52,688 nt of DNA from an uncultured Roseburia sp. (GTDB lineage: Bacteria; Bacillota; Clostridia; Lachnospirales; Lachnospiraceae): contig CANONN010000022.1 in NCBI GenBank assembly GCA_947567625.1, positions 1 through 52,688 of the forward strand, given 5' to 3'. Numbering within the stretch: position 1 is the stretch's first letter; the number at the start of each line of letters is the position of its first letter. Of the stretch, positions 23,296-31,000 are shown in pieces. The position numbers and the translations under genes were made by a program. The notes under the pieces were generated by a model. The model was given only the letters and a program-made list of their open reading frames with translations. It was not told the origin of the DNA and searched no databases.

Positions 23296-25179
23296 TTATA
23301 TGATGATATTGACAGTGGGTTTCTGGCCTTTTTTCTTGAAAGTATTTTGATATATCTTAAGCTTTTTTGCCGGTACTTTGATCTGGGCTTTCGGGTGGAT
23401 GCCTTTGAGTGCGTTTTTTCCAACTTTGGTGAGTTTTTTGGAAGTTATGGTAAGTGTTCTTAATTTTTTGCAACCCTGAAAAGCTTCCGCACCGATTGTT
23501 TTCACTCCTTTTCCGATCGTGACAGTTTTTAGTTTGGTGCATCCTGAAAATGCACGTTTTCCGATGGTTTCTACATAGTTTCCAATCGTTACCCTGGCAG
23601 CCTTTTTGTTATTCTTAAGTGCGTTGTCATTTATGGCGGTTACTCTATAGGTGATATCATCAATCGTGACTTTATCAGGGATGATGATATGAGTTTTGGA
23701 GCTCCGAGTTCCTGTGAATGAAACGGTTCCGCCGGTTAAGCCGCCTTTTATCACTTTATAAGATGCTTCTGCTTTGGAGAGAATGTCACCCTTTTGCGGG
23801 ATATCGCTGTTTTTAATGCTTGTGTATGTTATTTCCCCGCATACGGTACAGGTGAGTATTTTTTTCTTTGATTTGACGTCAATGATACCTTGGTCATATT
23901 TATGGCCTAATGGCGGATCATCTTGAGGAATATAGATGTGCCCACCGTTTTCATCAATGTACATTTCTTTGCAGAATTCACAATAGATTTCGGTTTTACC
24001 ACATTGTGTGCATGTAGGTGGCGTGTATTTGCGTATTATTTTATGTTTCTGGCGTGGAATAAAATGAATCCAGCCGGTGTCTTCCCCACAGACAGCGCAG
24101 CGGCCTTTCGTTCCACCGGCATTTTTGCAGGTGGCTGGGATATCCTCACCTGGGACAATGGTGTGTCCGGTAGCCGGGATAGCTTCCCCGCTGCTGATGC
24201 TTTGATTGCAAACAGAACAGTGGCTGCCTTGTGTCGCTCTGCCAGGTAATGTACAGGTAGCCGGGATAGGCGGGTCAATAACGGGCTTGTGTCCGGTGGC
24301 CGGGATAACGTCTCCACCGCTAATGACTTGGCTGCAAACAGAACAGAGAGTTATTGGTGTTCTGCCAGGTGATGTGCAGGTGGCTGGGATACCAGAGCCT
24401 GAGACAACGGTATGCTCGATGGTAGGAATCGTTTCCCCGCCGTTTGCAAAAGTTCCACATATGGTGCAGAGTTCGCCTGCCGTCCTGCCGACGGTGGAAC
24501 AAGTAGCCGGAATTTCAGGCATTGCAACTGTCTCTTGATGTTTTATACAACTGAATGGTATGTCATTTTCCGTAAAATAGTTTTGAGCATAAGAACCTGC
24601 ATTTGTATAAACAGGGACATATTTTAACCAGCCCAGAAAAAATGCGCCGTCTCCGATTTTAACAACACTGTCTGGAATTTCCAGTTTTTCAAGTGAATGA
24701 CAGTCTTGAAATGCTGCCTCACCGATCTCTGTTAGGTTTTCTGGCAGAACTAATTGGTTTAGTTTTTTGCAGGCGGAAAAGGCATAGTCTCCAATTTTCG
24801 TTAGGGTACTTGGCAAAGAAACTGTTTCCAGATTATAGCAATCCCGGAACGCACCGCCATTGTATTTTTTTTCGGGATGTGCGATAATGGATTTAATTCC
24901 TTCCGGGATAATGATATGTTTTACGGTATCGCGCTCCCAAGAACTATAAGCATAGTAGTCTAAACAGATTGTGGTTACTTGCTTTCCGTTTATTACAGAT
25001 GGAAACACAATCGTTTCTTCATTACCATAATATTTACTGATACTTAATGTTCCGTCATCATTTTCGAAATATAAAAACCCGTCACCCGAATCCGAATCGA
25101 TAGCTTTGACATCAACCCTGCCAATGCCAATCAGCGCCATGATCATACAAACCATAACAACCCATCTTACTTTTTTCAT
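23296..25179 (-). CDS. Secreted BspA-like leucine-rich-repeat protein with Cys-rich repeats
   Basis: A 627-residue exported protein. Seen: signal peptide (MKKVRWVVMVCMIMALIGIG), N-terminal LRR_5 repeats of the form FRDCYNLETVSLPSTLTKIG and FQDCHSLEKLEIPDSVVKIG, a middle block of five to six Cys-rich units of about 40 residues (C-x(n)-CSVC, then GGxxIPATGH) that look like metal-binding ribbons, and C-terminal LRR_5 units (FSGCTKLKTVTIGKGVKTIG). LRR_5 proteins usually bind surfaces or host proteins. No sorting motif is evident. GGGGGA lies 7 bp before ATG 25179; the ATG at 25206 lacks a site. It is antisense to the tail genes, behind its own promoter, and duplicated just to the right. Confidence 0.85.
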   Translation of the reverse strand: MKKVRWVVMVCMIMALIGIGRVDVKAIDSDSGDGFLYFENDDGTLSISKYYGNEETIVFPSVINGKQVTTICLDYYAYSSWERDTVKHIIIPEGIKSIIAHPEKKYNGGAFRDCYNLETVSLPSTLTKIGDYAFSACKKLNQLVLPENLTEIGEAAFQDCHSLEKLEIPDSVVKIGDGAFFLGWLKYVPVYTNAGSYAQNYFTENDIPFSCIKHQETVAMPEIPATCSTVGRTAGELCTICGTFANGGETIPTIEHTVVSGSGIPATCTSPGRTPITLCSVCSQVISGGDVIPATGHKPVIDPPIPATCTLPGRATQGSHCSVCNQSISSGEAIPATGHTIVPGEDIPATCKNAGGTKGRCAVCGEDTGWIHFIPRQKHKIIRKYTPPTCTQCGKTEIYCEFCKEMYIDENGGHIYIPQDDPPLGHKYDQGIIDVKSKKKILTCTVCGEITYTSIKNSDIPQKGDILSKAEASYKVIKGGLTGGTVSFTGTRSSKTHIIIPDKVTIDDITYRVTAINDNALKNNKKAARVTIGNYVETIGKRAFSGCTKLKTVTIGKGVKTIGAEAFQGCKKLRTLTITSKKLTKVGKNALKGIHPKAQIKVPAKKLKIYQNTFKKKGQKPTVNIII

Positions 25180-25231
25180 AAATATCCCCCTGACATAAGC
25201 TTTCAAATACTACATCTCATTTCCTATTACC

Positions 25232-25260
25232 AGTATATGCCAGCTGATGTGTGAAGTCAA
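25232..25260 (-). promoter_or_regulatory. Sigma-A promoter for the intact LRR gene
   Basis: On the minus strand: TTGACT (25260-25255), a 17-bp spacer, TATACT (25237-25232). Near-consensus in boxes and spacing, 52 bp upstream of the start codon. No equivalent remains upstream of the truncated second copy. Confidence 0.8.
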
Positions 25261-25433
25261 GGATGGGCGGGATTTTCTGGAAGTTTTAAAGCGTTATCGA
25301 CATGGAAATACGAGGGGAGAGACAGAGCGCGAAAACAGCAGTAAATCAAGTCAAAGTCGTGTAAGCCAGCGGAAAGAAAAATACTAAATTTAAAAAGATG
25401 AATTCCGCATGGGAACCCATCTTTTATGAAATA

Positions 25434-26890
25434 TTATTTAATGATACAGACAGTAGGCTTCTGGCCTTTTTTCTTGAAAGTATTTTGATATATCTTAAGT
25501 TTTTTTGCAGGTACTTTGATCTGGGCTTTCGGGTGGATGCCTTTGAGTGCATTTTTTCCAACTTTGGTGAGTTTTTTGGAAGTTACGGTAAGTGTTCTTA
25601 ATTTCTTACAGCCCTGAAAAGCTTCCGCACCGATTGTTTTCATTCCTTTTCCGATTGTGACAGTTTTTAGTTTGGTGCATCCTGAAAATGCACGTTTTCC
25701 GATGGTTTCTACATAGTTTCCAATCGTTACCCTGGCAGCCTTTTTGTTATTCTTAAGTGCGTTGTCATTTATGGCGGTTACTCTATAGGTGATATCATCA
25801 ATCGTGACTTTATCAGGGATGATGATATGAGTTTTGGAGCTCCGAGTTCCTGTGAATGAAACGGTTCCGCCGGTTAAGCCGCCTTTTATCACTTTATAAG
25901 ATGCTTCTGCTTTGGAGAGAATGTCACCCTTTTGCGGGATATCGCTGTTTTTAATGCTTGTGTATGTTATTTCCCCGCATACGGTACAGGTGAGTATTTT
26001 TTTCTTTGATTTGACGTCAATGATACCTTGGTCATATTTATGGCCTAATGGCGGATCATCTTGAGGAATATAGATGTGCCCACCGTTTTCATCAATGTAC
26101 ATTTCTTTGCAGAATTCACAATAGATTTCGGTTTTACCACATTGTGTGCATGTAGGTGGCGTGTATTTGCGTATTATTTTATGTTTCTGGCGTGGAATAA
26201 AATGAATCCAGCCGGTGTCTTCCCCACAGACAGCGCAGCGGCCTTTCGTTCCACCGGCATTTTTGCAGGTGGCTGGGATATCCTCACCTGGGACAATGGT
26301 GTGTCCGGTAGCCGGGATAGCTTCCCCGCTGCTGATGCTTTGATTGCAAACAGAACAGTGGCTGCCTTGTGTCGCTCTGCCAGGTAATGTACAGGTAGCC
26401 GGGATAGGCGGGTCAATAACGGGCTTGTGTCCGGTGGCCGGGATAACGTCTCCACCGCTAATGACTTGGCTGCAAACAGAACAGAGAGTTATTGGTGTTC
26501 TGCCAGGTGATGTGCAGGTGGCTGGGATACCAGAGCCTGAGACAACGGTATGCTCGATGGTAGGAATCGTTTCCCCGCCGTTTGCAAAAGTTCCACATAT
26601 GGTGCAGAGTTCGCCTGCCGTCCTGCCGACGGCGGAACAAGTAACCGGAATTTCAGGCATTGCAACTGTCTCCTGATGTTTTATACAACTGAATGGTATG
26701 TCATTTTCCATAACATAGGTGTGTGCATAAGAACTTGGATTTGCATAAACAGGGATATATTCTAGCCAGTTTAGATAATATGCACTCTTTCCAATTTTAA
26801 CCACGCTGTCAGGTATCTCTAGTCTGTTAAGTGAATAGCAATGTTCAAATGCTGCAACACCGATTTCTGTTAAATTTTCCAGTAAAATGT
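25434..26890 (-). pseudogene. Truncated duplicate of the LRR/Cys-repeat gene
   Basis: This copy repeats the gene at 23296-25179. From the Cys-rich block to near the C-terminus the proteins differ at only a handful of residues (for example GKGVKTIG against GKGMKTIG), while the N-terminal LRR portion is clearly diverged. It has no signal peptide or promoter: similarity stops at about the ENLTEIG unit (about 26890). Upstream the open frame runs on to 27044 through the antisense strand of the tail leader, giving an artificial N-terminus. It is probably not made as a functional secreted protein. Degenerate copies of the 3' flank (ATCAAGTCAA) show that the duplication included sequence just downstream of the tail-tip gene. 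Confidence 0.8.
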
Positions 26891-26908
26891 AGTTCGCTTT
26901 TATTACGC

Positions 26909-27022
26909 AAAAGTTACTTTTTCCCTTTCCGCTCCGTCTAATTTTCCCCGGGACTTCCGAGTAATTGGGCCGGAACTTCCAGGCAAAATAAACTTTTGGC
27001 GATAAGGGAGCCATAGGAAGAA
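26909..27022 (+). promoter_or_regulatory. Tail-island leader repeat, copy 2
   Basis: Second copy of the block at 18288-18400. AAAGTTACTTTTT starts at about 26910. The first palindrome is imperfect here (GGGAcTTCC, centre 26954) and the second perfect (GGAAcTTCC, centre 26976), again 22 bp apart. The conserved GATAAGGGAGCCATAGGAAG begins at 27001, one base further from the second palindrome than in copy 1. The LRR duplicate is broken at its left edge, so this block marks a module boundary. The tube gene starts 58 bp downstream. Confidence 0.7.
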
Positions 27023-27047
27023 AAATCCCAAAAAATAATATCATTGA

Positions 27048-27080
27048 AATGCCGCTTACGCGGCGGAAAGAGAGGAAATT
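27048..27080 (+). promoter_or_regulatory. Hairpin plus Shine-Dalgarno cassette, family D, copy 1
   Basis: Hairpin GCCGC-TTAC-GCGGC (27051-27064) followed by GGAAAGAGAGGAAATT and the ATG of the tube gene at 27081. Hairpin, purine-rich ribosome site and start codon keep almost the same spacing in two other copies (28032-28060 and 50308-50336). The loop base varies while the stem is kept. Confidence 0.75.
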
Positions 27081-27836
27081 ATGACAAATGCAAACATGGC
27101 AAACAGAGAAGTATGCGATTTAATCTTCGTGGATTACGCGACAGGGAAACCGTTTTTAAACCTGGATTTTGCAAACGTATCTACGACAGAGCTGACCGGC
27201 GAGTCGGTATTTGCCTATGGCGGCAAAGGACACCCAAAGCGGATGCAGTTCGCCGGCGAGCGGGGCGGCACGATGACGATCGAGACGCAGATGCAGACCG
27301 TCAAACTGTGGCAGTTAATCACCGGCGGCAGGCTTGATACTTCCGCAAAATTTGTGGCAAGGGAAGAGGCTGTTGTGGCTGCGGACGGCAAGACCGTTAC
27401 CTTAAAGGCTGCGCCTGCGGCGGGAACAGTTTTTGTGTATCCGGCAGAAGACGACTGCGGAGAAGCGCTTCCATGTACGAGTGCGGGTGAAACCGTGACA
27501 CTTGATGCGGCGCTTGGCAGCGGCAGCAATGTTATTGTTTACTACATGAAGGAAGTGACAAAAGATGTGCAGCGGATCAATATCAAATCGACCAGCTTCC
27601 CGAAGAACTTCAGGGTTTACGGGGATACCGTCATGAAGACGGAGGATGACAACCTTTTGCCGTACAAGCTTACGGCCTACAAGGTGGCGCCGCAGAGCAA
27701 TCTGTCCTTAAGCTTTTCCAACAACGGCGATCCGGGTTCCATCACCATCACCTGTGATCTGATGGCGGACGCGGACGACAATATCCTTGATCTGGTACTG
27801 ATTGAGGAGAATGAGGATGCGCAAAGCCAGCCGTAA
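27081..27836 (+). CDS. Phage tail tube-like structural protein
   Basis: A 251-residue protein, beta-rich by eye, without signal peptide or TM. The N-terminal part (DLIFVDYATGKPFLNLDFAN) and the SLSFSNNGDPGSITITCDLM segment near the end resemble major tail (tube) proteins of siphophages. A central insert (about residues 90-150, AEDDCGEALPCTSAG region) could be an exposed Ig-like or decoration loop. Position directly before a tape measure gene is what is expected for a tube protein. It has a hairpin-linked ribosome site. I am fairly sure it is a tail structural protein and less sure that it forms the tube. Confidence 0.65.
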   Translation: MTNANMANREVCDLIFVDYATGKPFLNLDFANVSTTELTGESVFAYGGKGHPKRMQFAGERGGTMTIETQMQTVKLWQLITGGRLDTSAKFVAREEAVVAADGKTVTLKAAPAAGTVFVYPAEDDCGEALPCTSAGETVTLDAALGSGSNVIVYYMKEVTKDVQRINIKSTSFPKNFRVYGDTVMKTEDDNLLPYKLTAYKVAPQSNLSLSFSNNGDPGSITITCDLMADADDNILDLVLIEENEDAQSQP

Positions 27837-28071
27837 GGCAAAGCGGGTGGAAGTCCTTTCGGAAAACGTATATGGCAATAGGGAAGGGCGGCTGCCTGTC
27901 AGAAAGAGGGGCGGTGGTTCACAGTGGATGTGGGCTGCCGTCCCTATAAATTTGCAGATGAAAATCCATAACGAAGCGGTTGTGAATCCGGCCGGCGCTT
28001 ACGGAACCGACAGAAAAGTTAAAATGAAAATGCCGTTTATGCGGCGGAAAGAGAGGAAATATGAGCAATAA
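27817..28071 (+). CDS. Possible small basic protein between tube and tape measure genes
   Basis: An open frame of 84 residues starting at ATG 27817, 7 bp after GAGGAG, overlapping the end of the tube gene in another frame and running 11 bp into the tape measure gene. In siphophages this position usually holds tail assembly chaperones, often made by programmed frameshift. The sequence (MRKASRKAKRVEVLSEN at the start, very basic throughout) does not resemble a known chaperone, and its last third is translation of the family D hairpin cassette. A good ribosome site is the only support; it may be a chance frame. Confidence 0.2.
   Translation: MRKASRKAKRVEVLSENVYGNREGRLPVRKRGGGSQWMWAAVPINLQMKIHNEAVVNPAGAYGTDRKVKMKMPFMRRKERKYEQ
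28028..28060 (+). promoter_or_regulatory. Hairpin plus Shine-Dalgarno cassette, family D, copy 2
   Basis: Hairpin GCCGT-TTAT-GCGGC (28032-28045), with one G-T pair in the stem, followed by GGAAAGAGAGGAAAT and the ATG of the tape measure gene. The 15 bp after the hairpin are the same as in copy 1 apart from one added T there. Confidence 0.75.
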
Positions 28072-31000
28072 AAATAAATCAAATAAAATAACAGTCCAGG
28101 CGGTGCTTGACAAAGTAAAATCGCTGGCAAAATTAAAGTCAGGTATGAAAGCGCTCGCATCAAAGCTGACAGTCAAAGTAAAAACCGCGCTGGACAAAAA
28201 AGCGGCGCAAAAAGAGCTTGATAAGAGCTTGAAGAACATGGTTCCCAAAATCAAATTGGAAGCGGAAACGTCAAAAATAGTGAAAAAATTAAAGAGTTTG
28301 GGTCGGCAGAAAGCGCGTATTATCATTGAGCCAGATCTTGACAATTCACAGGTAAGGTCCGTTTTGGAGGAAACACAAAACGAAATAAAAGAGCTTTCTA
28401 TGAAACCGATACAGATAACGGCAAAAGAAACTGGTTCGCAGACGGCACCATCAGGCGCTTCCGGCGGCGGCAAGCCAAAAGGGGGCGGGGCAGCGAAAGA
28501 AGCCGTTTCCCAAAATGAAAGCCCGGGGATCTTATTTTCCGGCGTCAAGGAAGCGACGCTTGATCTGGTGGAATTTTTGGACAAAATGAGCGTGCTGGAG
28601 GGCTCGGTGTCTATCCTGGATCAATTGAAAAACAAAGACTATGAATCTATGGTGAAAGGCCTGCTTCATGCAGCCGAGAGCACAACCCGGCTGACAGGGG
28701 CCTTGTCGCTGCTTGACGGTGAAATGAGCGCGGAGAAATTGGAGAAAATCGGGCAGGCATGCATCGGACTGAGCGAGGGGCAATTAAAGCTGGTCTTGTC
28801 GGCCCAGGAACTTGGAAATGAAGAACGGCAGGCGATATTGGCCGGAATGGGCATGGAAGAACAGCAGCGGGAGCAAACAATAGCAACGCTTGGATTTGCA
28901 GATGCGCAAGATGTGGCGACGGCGGCGGCCTTTTCTTTTAAAGGCGCATTAAATGCCATAAAAGCGGCATGGGCGTCCAACCCGGTTGGGGTAATTGTCA
29001 CAGCGATCACGACGGCGGTGTCCCTCGCATCCACAGCATTTTCCTACTTTGAAAAGCAGCGCGAGGAGGAGGCGCAGGCGCTGAAAGATTCCATTGCGGA
29101 GTATGATTCTGCGACCGCAGAGCTTAAGAATATTAACGCCGAATTGGAAGAACATGGCAAAAAGCTGGATGAGCTGGCGGCAAAAGATAAGCTTACCTAT
29201 GTCGAGAAGGGGCAGCTAAAGGAGCTGCAGGAACTCACAAAAGAGCTGAGGATACAGGCCGACATGGAGGAGCGGAAGGCGGCGCGTTCTGCCACAGAGA
29301 TGGCCCACGGCACAATGAAGGCGTATAAGGAGGAATACGGCGATTATGAGATTTCCCAAGATGCCGTCAACGAACATTTAAAGTATGATGCAACGGGCGC
29401 AAACGTCCAGTTGGCGGATGAAAACGATATTTCAAAAAATCTTGCATACTTGTCGCAATTTGAGGCAAAGCTTGCGGCGGCAAAGGAAAAATTGTCAAAT
29501 CCAGGGAACCTTACGGAGCACGAGATTGCCTGGTTGGAAGAAGATTGTGATACCTATATGGAAAGCATCAATGAATTATCCGGGCGTTTGGATACGGCAT
29601 ACTTGGATTTGGCAGAGAAACAGGCCAATATGAAACCGGAATACGCGGCGCTTCTGGCAAAGCAGGCGAACGGTGAAGTGCTTTCCGCGATGGAACAGGA
29701 GACCGTGAAATCGTATGAAGCGATAAGCGGCAACCTGGATTTGATGTACAAATATCTCTTTCGGGATGACTGGAACAATATGGAAGTCACAAAGATTTTT
29801 CAGACAGAGAATTTGGAACAGACAAGGGACGGGCTCTTAGAAATGGCCAAGGCAGGGAAACTGACGGCTGAAACAATAGCAAAAGATTTTCCCAACCTGA
29901 ACCAGGCGATACAGGAGAGCGGAATAGTTCCAAAGGAGGGCGAGAGTGCCGCGGAAGTATTTTGTAAGAGAATGAGAGAAGAGGCAAGGACCTGGACCAA
30001 AGACGTGCCGCTAACCTTTGAAGAGATGTTTCATTCTGCTGAATTTTCTTCCGGCAAAGAAGCACTGATGGAGCTGGCAAAATCCGGTGAGCTTTCCCCA
30101 TCTGTCTTATTATCCTCGGAACAATATGCGGATTTGCTTACCAAAACAAAATTGTCGGCAGAGGAAGCGGCGGAAAAAATTCTTGCGCTGTTGTCCGTAC
30201 AGGAAAAGCTGGCGGCGGCGTCAAAGGGGCTCAACAAACTAAAATCTGCCTACGATGAATTTCAGAAAGCGGGATCGGTTTATGCGGATACCTTGGAGGA
30301 GCTGCCGGATGTAATCAAGCAGTTGGAGGGCTTCGACGCTTTTTCCAAAGTTGTTTCTGACCCCATGCAGGGGGCAGAGAACATGCAGCAGGCATTCGAT
30401 GGCATTGTAAAAGAATATCTGAGCAGTCAGGATACGATGGAAGCTTTGCTCGGCGCCACAGACGCGGAAAAGCAGACTTATATTGCGAACCTCAAACAGA
30501 TGGGGATTGCGAATGCTAAGGAGCTTATAAACCAGAGTATTGGTATCTTAGACCAGAACAGGCAGTTCGTCAATGAGGCGGAGGCAGAGTATATGCAATA
30601 TTTGGCGGATAAGGACACGGCGGATACCTCGTATCTGGAAAGTTTGGCATCGAAAAACGGTCAGCTTGCCAATGCCCTGGGCGCTCCATACGAGGCGGAT
30701 TACCAAAACTGGTGCGGCCTTTTGGAAAAGAAATCAGAAATTTACAATGAATTTGTAGAGCGTATCGGCGGTTCTTATAATGAAGACTTAGACGCGGCAG
30801 GCAATTTGCTGGCAAATGGAAAAAATGTCAATACATTTAGTTTACAGGAATATTATACCTATAAAAATGCCGCCGATCAGGCTGCAAAGGAAGCAGAAGA
30901 AGCGTCAAACAAGATTAGGCTGGATTTATTAAAAGTAGATCCTGTTTTTGATCCCACTTACACGCCCAAAACTTCTGCATCATCTTCTAACCCATCGTCT

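Noticed and set aside
24206-24538. Open frames opposite the LRR genes (also at 26344-26676, 23923, 26061) that occur twice with nearly the same protein sequence
   Set aside because: They recur only because the LRR gene is duplicated. They lie antisense to the Cys-repeat block, lack ribosome sites and have no recognisable domain.
25247-25387. A 46-residue frame between the two LRR copies (ending SQRKEKY)
   Set aside because: It overlaps the near-consensus promoter of the intact LRR gene, has no ribosome site, and its end derives from the duplicated 3' flank. At most a remnant.
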